Part shown: one piece after another, positions 17,029 through 26,277 of the stretch
Numbering within the stretch: the stretch's first letter is position 1
Layout: every line of letters starts with the position of its first letter
NCBI GenBank assembly: GCA_963702495.1
Contig: CAVPDA010000010.1
Span: 1-64,000, forward strand
From: CAVPDA01 sp963702495
Lineage (GTDB): Bacteria > Pseudomonadota > Gammaproteobacteria > Burkholderiales > Rhodocyclaceae
Length of the DNA: 64,000 nt
Reading direction: 5' to 3'
Position numbers and translations under genes: made by a program
The notes under the pieces: model-generated
The model's database searches: none
What the model was told of the DNA's origin: nothing
Seen by the model: the letters and a program-made list of their open reading frames with translations, nothing else

Positions 17029-18243
17029 ATGAAATTGCCCCCCGACGATTCCACCGACGCCTCGCACATCCAGCGAGAACCGCCTGACTTCGCGGTTGTC
17101 GAGGGGGGATTGCTGTTCAAGCTGCTGCGGCGGGCGCGCCTGACTGACGAGGCGCTGGGGCACCTGCGCCGGCGTATCGTTGTCATCGTACTGCTTGCCT
17201 GGTTGCCGCTGCTGCTATTTTCCACGCTCGACGGCCATCTGCTGGACGGAAGCGTGATCGTGCCGTTTCTGATGGACATCGAAACCCACGTCCGCTTCCT
17301 CGTGGCCTTGCCGCTGTTGCTCGTTGCCGAAGTCGAAACCTTCCACCGCGCGCCCCCCGTTTTCCGGCAGTTCCTCCAACGACGGCTCGTCCCGGACGAG
17401 TCCGTGCCGCGCTTCGCGGCCATCTTCGCGTCGGCGCAGCGGTTACGCAACTCCACCCTCGCCGAGATGGTGATTCTCGCCCTCGTCTACGCGGGCGGCA
17501 TATTCGCTTGGCGGAATTACGTGGCGCTCGACACGGCCACCTGGTACGCAAGTCCTTCCGCCACGGGCCCGGCACCCACGCTTGCCGGGATGTGGTACGC
17601 GTACGTCAGCATTCCGATCGTGCAGTTCGTGACGTTTCGCTGGTACTACCGCTTGTTCCTTTGGGTGCGCATTCTCTGGAGCGTGTCGCGCATCGAGTTG
17701 CGTCTGGCCCCACTGCATCCGGACCGTGCCGGCGGACTGGGGTTTCTCGAAAGCTTGGGCCATGCCCTGACCATGTTCGCCGCCGCTCACGGTGCGGTCA
17801 CGGCCGGTTATGTCGCGAGCCGCATCTTCTTCGCAGGGGCGGCGTTGCCCGATTTCGCGGACGAAATCGCCATCGTGGTCATCTTCATGGTGTGCGTGAT
17901 CTTCGGCCCGCTGCTGTTCTTCGCACCTCAACTGGTCGCGGGAAAACTGGTCGGCCTGCGCAGGTACGGACGCCTGGGCGAGCGTTATGTGCGCGAATTC
18001 GATGCCAAGTGGCTCGATGGGCGTGCTCCCGCCGATGAGCCGCTGATCGGCAGCCCCGACATCCAGTCCCTGGCGGATCTGGCGAACAGTTACGAAGTGG
18101 TGCGGACCATGCGCATCGTGCCCACGTCAACCGAGGCGATCCTTCGAGTCGCGGTCGCAACGCTCGCTCCGATCATTCCGCTCTCGCTCACCATGATCCC
18201 GCTGAACGAACTGCTGAAGAGGCTGTTCGGCATCACGTTCTAG
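17029..18243 (+). CDS. Multi-pass membrane protein, paralogue A
   Basis: A 404-residue protein with at least six likely spans (IVVIVLLAWLPLLLF, FLVALPLLLVAEV, MVILALVYAGGIFAW, the VSIPIVQFVTFRW region, IAIVVIFMVCVIFGPLLFF, LAPIIPLSLTMIPL). A soluble stretch YVREFDAKWLDGRAPADEP lies before the last span. I recognise no named family. A full paralogue lies at 19141-20352, and the last 404 bases are repeated with few changes at 25774-26177. ATG 17029 follows the DUF202 gene by 44 bases; its ribosome-binding site is weak. Confidence 0.75.
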   Translation: MKLPPDDSTDASHIQREPPDFAVVEGGLLFKLLRRARLTDEALGHLRRRIVVIVLLAWLPLLLFSTLDGHLLDGSVIVPFLMDIETHVRFLVALPLLLVAEVETFHRAPPVFRQFLQRRLVPDESVPRFAAIFASAQRLRNSTLAEMVILALVYAGGIFAWRNYVALDTATWYASPSATGPAPTLAGMWYAYVSIPIVQFVTFRWYYRLFLWVRILWSVSRIELRLAPLHPDRAGGLGFLESLGHALTMFAAAHGAVTAGYVASRIFFAGAALPDFADEIAIVVIFMVCVIFGPLLFFAPQLVAGKLVGLRRYGRLGERYVREFDAKWLDGRAPADEPLIGSPDIQSLADLANSYEVVRTMRIVPTSTEAILRVAVATLAPIIPLSLTMIPLNELLKRLFGITF

Positions 18244-18285
18244 GGAATCCCCGCGTGACCCGATTCCATCGACTGAAAGGCAAGC

Positions 18286-18650
18286 ATGAAGATCAGCATC
18301 ATTGATGGTGGGGTCGGCGGCGCGTCATGCGCGTCGCCTCTGCGCAGGCTGGACGAGAGCGCCGAAGTTCTCATCGTGGAACGCGGGCCGGCCGTCTCTT
18401 CTGCAGACTGCGGGCTGCCCGGCCGGTCGGCGGCGTGATCGAGATGGAATCGAGCCTGCCCATGGCAAATGCAGAAGTGTTCCACTCGTTTTTCGCGCTC
18501 GAGGCAAGAACCGGGCGCGAAGCCGTCAGAGTCTCGCCGGACCGGAAGATGGGCGATTCAGGGGGCGCTGCAAGCGGAGAGGTAACGGCCGCTCCCTACG
18601 ACAAAGGCGTGCTGTCGCCAGGCGCACGGTCGAAAGGAGAGGGACGCTGA
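18286..18650 (+). pseudogene. Relic of CoADR-like flavoprotein (N-terminal part)
   Basis: A decayed copy of the first third of the gene at 6265. Intact stretches are MKISIIDGGVGGASCASPLR and VLIVERGPAVSSADCGLP. After a frame change come GVIEMESSLPMANAEVFHSFF and LEARTGREAVRVSPDRK, each matching the intact protein in order. Frame shifts and divergence after about 18600 rule out function. The copy is clearly less conserved than the membrane-gene repeat, so it is older or unconstrained. Confidence 0.85.
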
Positions 18651-18831
18651 ATGGCCAACCCGAGTCGTGGCGTATGGCGCTCCACCGCAAACGGACAACG
18701 GCGATCGGCGGGCAGATGCTGCGCTTGACCGGCACCAATGGCCATATGCATGCACGGTGTGGCATGTTTTCTCGGGGGACGCGGCAGCAAAGGACTGGAG
18801 TGCACGGTTCAACCCTACTGAGGGTCATCGC

Positions 18832-18958
18832 ATGACGAGAACCAAGAAGACTCGGAAACAAGCGTCCATGGACGAAGCGTCCACAGCTCCGCTCTCCGAG
18901 TATCCCTCGCGAGACGAGCGCTTGGCTGTTGGCAGAGCATTGCGCGAGAAGCTGCCGC
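18832..18958 (+). pseudogene. Relic of DUF2252 gene (N-terminus)
   Basis: MTRTKKTRKQASMDEASTA followed by SRDERLAVGRALREKLP matches the N-terminus of the DUF2252 protein at 7997 (MTKTGKHPKPASKDNASTA, SRDERMAAGKALREKLP). The match stops abruptly at 18958, where the sequence changes into the C-terminus of the CoADR-rhodanese gene in another frame. Confidence 0.85.
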
Positions 18959-19075
18959 TCAGGCGGACGGGCCTACTACGCGACGCGGATCCTGCTGCAA
19001 CACGGGTTCAACGCCAGGACGCTATCCGGCGGCATGCTGTCGCGAACCCACGCTGCGAACTTCTGGGAGCGTTGA
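18959..19075 (+). pseudogene. Relic of CoADR-fused rhodanese (C-terminus)
   Basis: Reads SGGRAYYATRILLQHGF, then LSGGMLSRTHAANFWER and a stop, matching residues about 528-565 of the CoADR-rhodanese protein at 6265-7962. The catalytic cysteine codon lies just outside the retained part. It is joined directly to the DUF2252 relic. Confidence 0.87.
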
Positions 19076-19140
19076 TCCCGAATCCCCAACGTGTTGCCAT
19101 GCTTGCCGTCCGGGGCGCATAGGCGGAGGAGAGATTGCAG

Positions 19141-20352
19141 ATGGAATCCAGCACGCGAACGCCAAGCGAACGACTGCTCCATGATGCGCCGGACTTCTCG
19201 CTCGTCCTGGGGGGGCCGCTGTTTCAGCTCCTGCGCCGCACGCATCTGACCGACGACGCGCTGACGCATCTGCGCCAGCGCGTGGTGGCCATCTCGCTGA
19301 TCGGCTGGCTGCCGCTGCTGGTGCTCTCGGCTCTGGAGGGTCAGGCGTGGGGAGCGAGCGTGGCGGTGCCGTTCATCCACGACGCCGAGGCGCACGTCCG
19401 GTTCCTGGTGGCGGTGCCCCTGCTGATCGTCGCCGAGCTGGTGGTGCACCAGCGCATGCGTCCCCTGCTCAAACAGTTCCTCGAGCGCGATCTGATCCCC
19501 GAGAGTGCCATGCCGCGCTTCGATGCCGCCATCGCCTCGGCCTTCCGGCTGCGCAATTCGGTGCCGGCCGAGCTGCTGCTGATCGCCTTTGTGTATGGCG
19601 TCGGCATCCTGATCGTCTGGCGTAATTACATTGCGCTCGATGCGGCCACGTGGTACGCGACGCCCTCGGTCAACGGCCCGAGACCCTCCCTGGCCGGGAT
19701 GTGGTTCGGCTACGTCAGCCTGCCGCTGTTCCAGTTCCTGCTGTTGCGCTGGTATTTCAGGATGTTCATCTGGATGCGCTTTCTCTGGCAGGTGTCCCGC
19801 ATCGAGCTGAGTCTCGTGCCCACCCATCCGGACCGCGTCGGCGGCCTGGGATTTCTCTCCGTCACGCCGTTTGCGTTCATGCCGCTGCTGGTGGCGCATG
19901 GTGCGCTGCTCGCGGGAAACCTGGCCAACCGCATCTTCCACCTGGGCGCCGCGCTGCCCGACTTCAAGTTCGAGATTCTCATCGCCGTCGTACTGCTGCT
20001 TTGCATCGTGCTCGGCCCGCTCCTGGTGTTCGCGCCCCAGCTCGCGCAGGCCAAGCGGACCGGCAACCGGGAATACGGTGCCCTGGCGCAGCGCTACGTG
20101 CGCGAGTTCGACGCCAAGTGGCTGCGCGGCGGCGCGGCTGCCGACGAGCCGCTGGTGGGCAGCGCCGACGTTCAGTCATTGGCCGACATGGGCAACAGCT
20201 TCGAGGTGGTCCGCGGCATGCGCGTCGCGCCGGTCACGAAGGATGCGATCCTGCGGCTCGGCGCGGCGGTACTCGCGCCGCTGGTGCCGCTGGCGCTCAC
20301 CATGATGCCGCTGGAAGAACTGCTGAAAAAGCTCTTCGACATCCTGTTTTAG
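19141..20352 (+). CDS. Multi-pass membrane protein, paralogue B
   Basis: A 403-residue paralogue of the gene at 17029, similar over its whole length: FxLLRRxxLTDxAL near 30, the shared WRNYIALDAATWYATPS, RIELSLVPTHPDRVGGLGFL, YVREFDAKWLRGGAAADEP and the C-terminal PLALTMMPLEELLKKLF. Similar membrane spans are predicted. GGAGGAGAG at 19124-19132 supports ATG 19141 rather than TTG 19135. The two paralogues flank the scrambled relics at 18286-19075. Function unknown. Confidence 0.78.
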   Translation: MESSTRTPSERLLHDAPDFSLVLGGPLFQLLRRTHLTDDALTHLRQRVVAISLIGWLPLLVLSALEGQAWGASVAVPFIHDAEAHVRFLVAVPLLIVAELVVHQRMRPLLKQFLERDLIPESAMPRFDAAIASAFRLRNSVPAELLLIAFVYGVGILIVWRNYIALDAATWYATPSVNGPRPSLAGMWFGYVSLPLFQFLLLRWYFRMFIWMRFLWQVSRIELSLVPTHPDRVGGLGFLSVTPFAFMPLLVAHGALLAGNLANRIFHLGAALPDFKFEILIAVVLLLCIVLGPLLVFAPQLAQAKRTGNREYGALAQRYVREFDAKWLRGGAAADEPLVGSADVQSLADMGNSFEVVRGMRVAPVTKDAILRLGAAVLAPLVPLALTMMPLEELLKKLFDILF

Positions 20353-20413
20353 ACCGCCGCGGCCGTCCGCGCCCGATCGAACTGACTTCACTCACCGATA
20401 ACCGAGGCAAAGC

Positions 20414-23152
20414 ATGAACCCTGCAATCGTGGATGTGACGGAACAAAAGCGCCTGAACGATGCGCGTGAGGCGCAAATCCCCTGGAAGAAATGGGGGCCT
20501 TACCTGAGCGAGCGGCAGTGGGGGACGGTGCGCGAGGACTACAGCGAAGACGGCAACGCCTGGAATTACTTCACCCATGACCAGGCGCGCTCCCGCGCCT
20601 ACCGGTGGGGCGAGGATGGGCTCGGCGGACTGAGCGACGACAAGCAGCGGCTGTGCTTTGCGCTGGCATTGTGGAACGAGCGCGACCCGATCCTGAAGGA
20701 GCGCCTCTACGGCCTCACCAACAGCGAGGGCAATCACGGCGAGGACGTGAAGGAGTACTACTTCTACATCGACAGCACGCCGACGCACTCGTACATGAAG
20801 TACCTGTACAAGTACCCGCAGCGGGAGTTTCCCTACCGGAATCTGGTCGAGACCAACCAGAGACGATCACGAGAGGAGTTCGAGTACGAACTGCTCGATA
20901 CCGGCGTCTTCGACGACGACCGCTACTTCGACGTGTTCGTCGAATACGCCAAGGAAGGTCCGGAAGACGTGCTGGTCCGCATCACCGTCCACAATCGCGG
21001 ACCGGAAACCGCCCGGCTGCGGGTTCTGCCGACCCTGTGGTTTCGCAACACCTGGTCGTGGGGCGAGGACGATCGCAAGCCTTCGCTGCGGGAGGTGGCG
21101 CCGGGGACCATCCAGGCCACGCACCCTGAGCTGGGCGAGTACTGGATGCATTGCGAGGGCGATGCGGAGCTGCTCTTCACCGAGAACGAGAGCAACGCGC
21201 AGCGTCTGTGGGGCCAGCCCAACGCGTCTCCCTATGTGAAGGATGCGTTCCACGCCTTCGTCATCGCGGGACAGGGCGAGGCGGTGAATCCCGCCAAGAC
21301 CGGGACCAAGGCTGCGGCGCACTATGTGCTCGATGTGCCGGGCGGCGGCAGCAAGACGGTTCGGCTGCGTCTGGCAGCCGCCAAGACAAAGGATGCCTTC
21401 GGCGATTTCGACGAGATCTTCAAGAGCCGCATCGCCGACGCTGACGAATTCTACGAGCGGATCGCGCCCACATCGTTGACCGAAGATCAGCGCCGGGTGC
21501 ATCGCCAGGCGCTGGCGGGAATGCTGTGGGGCAAGCAGTACTACTACTTCGACCTGGAACGCTGGCTGCGCGAGCACAAGAGTCATCCGCTGCTCGATGC
21601 CGCCCGCCGCGACGTGCGCAACACCGAGTGGTTCCACATGCTCAACGCCGACGTGATCTCCATGCCGGACAAGTGGGAGTACCCGTGGTATGCCGCCTGG
21701 GACCTGGCCTTCCACACGATCTCCCTGTCGCTGGTGGATTTCGATTTCGCCAAGGAGCAGTTGCTGCTGATGCTGCGCAGCCTCTACTTCCACCCGAGCG
21801 GGCAGATTCCAGCCTACGAGTGGAACTTCGGTGACGTCAATCCGCCGGTGCACGCCTTTGCCACGCTCTGGCTTTACAAGTACGAGAAGACGCTGGGCCG
21901 GGCCGACCTGCGCTTCCTGGAGCGCTCGTTTCAGGGATTGATGCTGAACTTCAACTGGTGGGTCAACCGCAAGGACCCGGCGGGGCGCAACGTCTTCGCC
22001 GGCGGCTTTCTGGGTCTCGACAACATCGGCATCTTCGATCGCAGCGCTCCGCTCCCCACCGGCGGCTCGCTGGAGCAGGCGGACGGGACGGCGTGGATGG
22101 CGTTCTACTGCCAGAACATGCTCGAGATCGCCCTCATCCTGACCGAGTACGACCCGATGTACGAGGAGATCGCCTTCAAGTTCGTCCAGCATTTCATGTG
22201 GATTTCCTATGCGATGGACCGTCGCGGCGAGCATCACGACGAGATGTGGGATGAGCAGGACGGATTCTTCTACGATTTGCTGCGGCTGCCGGACGGCCAG
22301 GCGATGCGTCTGAAGGTGAGGTCGCTGGTCGGGCTGTTGCCGCTGTGCGCGTCCACGGTGTTCGAGGCGGATTCCGTTACCCGCTATCCGAAGCTGATGG
22401 AGTTGATCGCGCAGTTTCGCCAACGCCACCCCGAGCTGGTCTCCCAGGTCGCCCCGACCGAAGCCGGTTTCGTCGGCCATAAGGAACGGAGGCTGCTGTC
22501 GATCCTCAACAAGCAGAAGCTCGAGCGCGTGCTCGGCTACCTGCTCGACGAGAACGAGTTCCTCGGGCCGTACGGCATCCGGTCGCTCTCGCGCTACCAC
22601 CTCGAACATCCGTTCGTGTTCCACGTCGGAGGCCAGGAGTACAAGGTGCAGTATCTGCCCGCCGAATCGAATACCGGCATGTTCGGTGGCAACTCAAACT
22701 GGCGCGGCCCGGTGTGGATGCCGGTCAATACACTGATCGTCCGGGCGCTGTTGAACCTCTACTTGTTCTACGGCGACGAATTCAAGGTGGAGTGTCCGAC
22801 CGGTTCGGGGCAGCACATGACGCTGTTCGAGGTGGCGCAGGACCTCGTCCGCCGGCTGACGGGGACGTTCCTGCGCGATGCCAACGGAAATCGGCCGGTC
22901 TACGGCGGGACGGCCAGGTTCCAGGAAGATCCGCATTGGCGCGAACTGATCCTGTTCTACGAGTACTTCCACGGCGACAACGGCGCGGGGCTGGGGGCGA
23001 GCCACCAGACCGGATGGACCGGTCTGGTCGCCCCCCTGCTCGACTTGTTCGCGCGCGTCGATGCCAAGTCCCTGCTGGAGGCCGAGCGCGGGCGCCTCAT
23101 GGCCAGGTTGATCAGGGAACAGGTGGGCGGGGAACAGCCGAGACAAGGCTGA
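20414..23152 (+). CDS. GH63-like glucosidase (MGH1-type glycoside hydrolase)
   Basis: A 912-residue protein of the GH63/mannosyl-oligosaccharide-glucosidase-like group, probably acting on alpha-glucosides in the cytoplasm (no signal peptide). The N-terminal beta-rich part includes WGPYLSERQWGTVREDYS and YYFYIDSTPTHSYMKYLYK. The C-terminal (alpha/alpha)6 domain includes WYAAWDLAFHTI, PAYEWNFGDVNPPVHAF, ESNTGMFGGNSNWRGPVWMP and HQTGWTGLVAPLL. The length is usual for bacterial members. It is followed nine bases later by a truncated alpha-amylase gene, so the pair probably served alpha-glucan or trehalose turnover. Confidence 0.88.
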   Translation: MNPAIVDVTEQKRLNDAREAQIPWKKWGPYLSERQWGTVREDYSEDGNAWNYFTHDQARSRAYRWGEDGLGGLSDDKQRLCFALALWNERDPILKERLYGLTNSEGNHGEDVKEYYFYIDSTPTHSYMKYLYKYPQREFPYRNLVETNQRRSREEFEYELLDTGVFDDDRYFDVFVEYAKEGPEDVLVRITVHNRGPETARLRVLPTLWFRNTWSWGEDDRKPSLREVAPGTIQATHPELGEYWMHCEGDAELLFTENESNAQRLWGQPNASPYVKDAFHAFVIAGQGEAVNPAKTGTKAAAHYVLDVPGGGSKTVRLRLAAAKTKDAFGDFDEIFKSRIADADEFYERIAPTSLTEDQRRVHRQALAGMLWGKQYYYFDLERWLREHKSHPLLDAARRDVRNTEWFHMLNADVISMPDKWEYPWYAAWDLAFHTISLSLVDFDFAKEQLLLMLRSLYFHPSGQIPAYEWNFGDVNPPVHAFATLWLYKYEKTLGRADLRFLERSFQGLMLNFNWWVNRKDPAGRNVFAGGFLGLDNIGIFDRSAPLPTGGSLEQADGTAWMAFYCQNMLEIALILTEYDPMYEEIAFKFVQHFMWISYAMDRRGEHHDEMWDEQDGFFYDLLRLPDGQAMRLKVRSLVGLLPLCASTVFEADSVTRYPKLMELIAQFRQRHPELVSQVAPTEAGFVGHKERRLLSILNKQKLERVLGYLLDENEFLGPYGIRSLSRYHLEHPFVFHVGGQEYKVQYLPAESNTGMFGGNSNWRGPVWMPVNTLIVRALLNLYLFYGDEFKVECPTGSGQHMTLFEVAQDLVRRLTGTFLRDANGNRPVYGGTARFQEDPHWRELILFYEYFHGDNGAGLGASHQTGWTGLVAPLLDLFARVDAKSLLEAERGRLMARLIREQVGGEQPRQG

Positions 23153-23161
23153 GGAGCGGAC

Positions 23162-23640
23162 ATGCCCGATCCACGCTACCCGGCGCTCTACCAGATCAAC
23201 ACCCGTGTCTGGCTGACGGAGCTGTCGCGGGCGCTGGGCAGGCGCGCGACGCTGGATGACATTCCCGACACCGAGCTGGATCGCCTCGCCGGGATGGGTT
23301 TCGACTGGGTCTGGTTTCTGAGCGTGTGGCAGATCGGCCCGGCGGCACAGGCGATCTCGTATGCGCATCCGGAGTGGCGACGCGAGTTCGTCGAAACGCT
23401 GCCGGACTTGAAGGACGAAGACATCGGCGGCTCCGGGTTCGCCATCCAGAGCTACACCGTCCATCGCGATCTGGGCGGCGCCGCGGCGCTGGCGCGTTTG
23501 CGACAGCGGCTGCAACAGCGCGGACTGAAGCTGATGCTCGACTTCGTTCCGAACCACATGGCGCCGGACCACCCGTGGATCGACGAGCACCCGGATTACT
23601 TCGCCCGTGGCAGCGAGAGCGACCTGCAGGCGCGCGGACA
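23162..23640 (+). pseudogene. Truncated GH13 alpha-amylase
   Basis: The first 160 residues of a GH13 enzyme: YPALYQINTRVWLTEL, the loop FDWVWFLSVWQIG, AIQSYTVHRDLGG and conserved region I in LMLDFVPNHMAPDHPW. The alignable part ends near 23640. Regions II-IV with the catalytic nucleophile and acid/base are missing, so it is inactive. AGGAG overlapping the GH63 stop would have started it. Downstream the frame switches into unrelated DNA that leads to the next membrane gene, a clear deletion junction. Confidence 0.85.
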
Positions 23641-23795
23641 AGCGGATTCCCGAGTGCGTAAATGCGCTGGAAGTCTCCGAATGGGAGGTCAACAAGAACG
23701 TCATGCTCAAGCAGGCGGTGGACGGCGAATCCGCCATGGCCGGGGACGCAGCCGAGGCGACCCTGTTCAAGATCCTTGTGAGAAGAGGCGTGTTC

Positions 23796-24338
23796 ATGAG
23801 CAAACCTGAGACCAAGAAGCGCAGTTGGAAGGACATGCTCTTGCATGAGATGGCCGAATATTGGCTGAACTTCATCTATCTGGCCCTCGTGTTCGCCGCC
23901 TTCACGTGGTACCGCAGGTTCGTCCTCGCTGCCTATGACATCACTTACACGAATTACTGGGTGGCCGTGATCGAGGCGTTGATTCTTGCAAAGGTCATCA
24001 TGATCGGAGCCGTATTCCGCCTCGGGCGAGCCCTTGAACGGAGGCCCTTGATCTACTCCACCCTTTACAAAGCCGTCGTCTTCACTCTCTTTGTGATTGC
24101 GTTTACCGTTGCCGAGCACGCGGTCAAGGGTCTCTTGAGCGGAAAGGGACTCACGGGAGGTGTGGTTGAATTGTACCGAGAGCGGTTCCATGAACTGCTC
24201 GCCGGGTCTGTGGTCATCTTCGTGGCATTGATCCCCTACTTCGCCCTTCGGGAACTGAGCGAGGTGATGGGAGGGGAGAAGATTCGGGCGCTCTTTTTCC
24301 GCAGCAGAGCCGCCGACTCGTCACCGCCAGACCGATGA
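23796..24338 (+). CDS. Small multi-pass membrane protein
   Basis: A 180-residue membrane protein with about four spans (LNFIYLALVFAAFTWYR, YWVAVIEALILAKVIMIGAVF, LYKAVVFTLFVIAFTVAEH, LLAGSVVIFVALIPYFAL). Proteins of this shape are annotated only as hypothetical in related bacteria, as far as I know. ATG 23796 follows AGAAGAGG. The frame is open 190 bases further upstream (RIPECVNALEVSEWEV and so on); that part may be the remnant of another gene cut by the deletion that removed the amylase. Confidence 0.7.
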   Translation: MSKPETKKRSWKDMLLHEMAEYWLNFIYLALVFAAFTWYRRFVLAAYDITYTNYWVAVIEALILAKVIMIGAVFRLGRALERRPLIYSTLYKAVVFTLFVIAFTVAEHAVKGLLSGKGLTGGVVELYRERFHELLAGSVVIFVALIPYFALRELSEVMGGEKIRALFFRSRAADSSPPDR

Positions 24339-24390
24339 TGGGCAAGCGTCCTGGACCGAGAGGAAGACGGCCGAAGGTCCGAATGATACG

Positions 24391-24504
24391 GGCAAGGTCA
24401 GCGTCGGCGGCAAGGACAGGCACCTGCTCTTCATCACGGCAGGCGCCAGCCTGTACGCGATGAGGATGCATGCAAGGGGCGCCAACGCGTCAAACCAACC
24501 GTAG
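24391..24504 (+). pseudogene. C-terminal remnant of SMP-30/gluconolactonase-like gene
   Basis: A frame ending at TAG 24502-24504 reads GKVSVGGKDRHLLFITAG, then ASLYAMRMHARGAN. This resembles the last blade of SMP-30/gluconolactonase propellers, where a (L/F)(F/Y)IT...SLY(A)(I/M)...RG pattern is usual. The rest of the gene is absent. It lies just before a glucose dehydrogenase gene, the expected partner, because gluconolactonase hydrolyses that enzyme's product. The assignment rests on about 38 residues. Confidence 0.5.
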
Positions 24505-24518
24505 CGGGAGAATGCGAA

Positions 24519-25568
24519 ATGAAAGCCATCACCGTAGAACCGCACAAGCCGGAAACCGCACGCCTGGAAGACATCTCCGAACCGGACGCGCATGGCGGGT
24601 CCGTCCTCGTGGAAGCCATCGCGGTCGGCGTGTGCGGGACCGACGTCGAGATCGTGGAGGGCAAGTACGGCTGGGCCCCTCGGGGCAAGACGCGCCTCGT
24701 GCTCGGGCACGAATCCCTCGGCCGCGTGGTGGACCCGGGCCCGAGCGGCGCGCTTCAGAAGGGCGATCTTGTGGTCGGCATCGTCCGGCGCCCCGACCCC
24801 GTGCCTTGCCCCAACTGTGCGGTCGGTGAGTGGGACATGTGCCGGAACGGCCAGTACACCGAGCGCGGCATCAAGGAGATCGACGGTTTCATGTCGGAGC
24901 GCTGGCGGATCGAGCCCGAGTACGCCATCAAGGTAGACCGCTCACTTGGCCTCCTCGGAGTGCTGCTGGAGCCCACGACGGTCGTCGCCAAGGCATGGGA
25001 GCAAGTCGGCGCGGTCGGCAAGCGCGCCTTCTGGGAGCCGCAGACCGTGCTCGTGACCGGCGCCGGACCGATCGGCCTTCTTGCGGCCCTCGTCGGCAAG
25101 CAGCACGGTTTCGACGTTCACGTCCTCGACAGGGTCGAATCGGGGCCAAAGCCCGATCTCGTTCGGGCCCTCGGGGCGACCTACCACACCGGCACCGTCG
25201 GGGGCGTGGGCTTCGAGCCGGACGTGATCGTCGAATGCACCGGCGTCGGGCAAGTCATCGCGGAGGCGATTCAGGCCGTCGCGCCAGGCGGCGTCGTGTG
25301 TCTCACGGGCGTCGGGAGCGGTGGGCGAACGGTTGGGCTAACCACGGCCGACGTGGCGTCCAACGTCGTGCTGCGCAACAACGTCGTGGTAGGCAGCGTC
25401 AACGCCAACAAGCGGCACTGGTTCAGGGCGGGACAGGTCCTGGCCCGCGCGGACCCCGCGTGGCTTGCACGCCTCATCACGCGGCGCGAGCCACCCGAGC
25501 AATTCATGCGCGCCCTCCAGCGACAGGCGGAAGACATCAAGGTCGTCATACAGTTTGCCGAGGCATGA
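24519..25568 (+). CDS. Zinc-dependent glucose 1-dehydrogenase-like MDR enzyme
   Basis: A 349-residue medium-chain dehydrogenase matching the glucose dehydrogenase subgroup, which oxidises glucose to gluconolactone with NAD(P). Catalytic zinc ligands Cys39 (GVCGTD) and His64-Glu65 (LGHES), structural-zinc-type cysteines at 97, 100 and 108, and the nucleotide-binding VTGAGPIGLLAALVG near 180 are all visible. The DRVESGPKPDLVRALGA segment after the Rossmann strand and the C-terminal NVNKRHW-like NANKRHWF fit the subgroup. GGGAG precedes ATG 24519. Confidence 0.87.
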   Translation: MKAITVEPHKPETARLEDISEPDAHGGSVLVEAIAVGVCGTDVEIVEGKYGWAPRGKTRLVLGHESLGRVVDPGPSGALQKGDLVVGIVRRPDPVPCPNCAVGEWDMCRNGQYTERGIKEIDGFMSERWRIEPEYAIKVDRSLGLLGVLLEPTTVVAKAWEQVGAVGKRAFWEPQTVLVTGAGPIGLLAALVGKQHGFDVHVLDRVESGPKPDLVRALGATYHTGTVGGVGFEPDVIVECTGVGQVIAEAIQAVAPGGVVCLTGVGSGGRTVGLTTADVASNVVLRNNVVVGSVNANKRHWFRAGQVLARADPAWLARLITRREPPEQFMRALQRQAEDIKVVIQFAEA

Positions 25569-25773
25569 TCATGACGGGCAGATGCGGGCCGGCGCCAACG
25601 CTGGTATGGACGGACACGCTGGTTCGAGAACGCGTCCAAAGAAATGCAACGCCGGTTCGAGACCGCCGCCTCCGGCACAATGAATGTAGCGCGTGCCGTA
25701 ATGCCGGGGTCGCGCCGACTGGGTTTATCCGGCCCAGGTCGTATGGGGCGGCACGATCTTGCCCTGTCCCGTG

Positions 25774-26177
25774 CGGCGTTGCCCGATTTCGCGGACGAAA
25801 TCGCCATCGTGGTCATCTTCATGGTGTGCGTGATCTTCGGCCCGCTGCTGTTCTTCGCACCTCAACTGCTCGCGGGAAAACTGCTCGGCCTGCGCAGGTA
25901 CGGACGCCTGAGCGAGCGTTATGTGCGCGAATTCGACACCAAATGGATCGAGGGGCGTACGCCCGCCGATGCGCCGCTGATCGGCAGCCCCGACATCCAG
26001 TCCCTGGCGGATCTGGCGAACAGTTACGAAGTGGTGCGGACCATGCGTATCGTGCCCACGTCGATCGAGGCGATCCTTCGAGTAGCGGTCGCAACGCTCG
26101 CCCCGATCATGCCGATCTCGCTCACCATGATCCCACTGAACGAACTGCCGAAGAGGCTGTTCGGCATCACGTTCTAG
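25774..26177 (+). pseudogene. 3'-terminal duplicate of membrane paralogue A
   Basis: These 404 bases repeat 17840-18243 up to and including the stop codon with only scattered substitutions, about 95% identity by eye. They encode the last 134 residues (ALPDFADEIAIVVIFMVCVI ... LFGITF). Substitutions include Val to Leu changes and DAKWLDGR to DTKWIEGR. The 5' two thirds are missing and the join at 25774 is abrupt; upstream 25569-25773 holds nothing recognisable. Apparently a partial duplication of recent origin. Confidence 0.88.
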
Positions 26178-26277
26178 CCTGACAGGGGCCAGTTTCAGGA
26201 CAGGTTCTTTGGAGGTGGCATCGCAATTGAGGAGTCGGGGAGTATTTCCGTAGTGACAATCATCGAAAGGATCCGAT

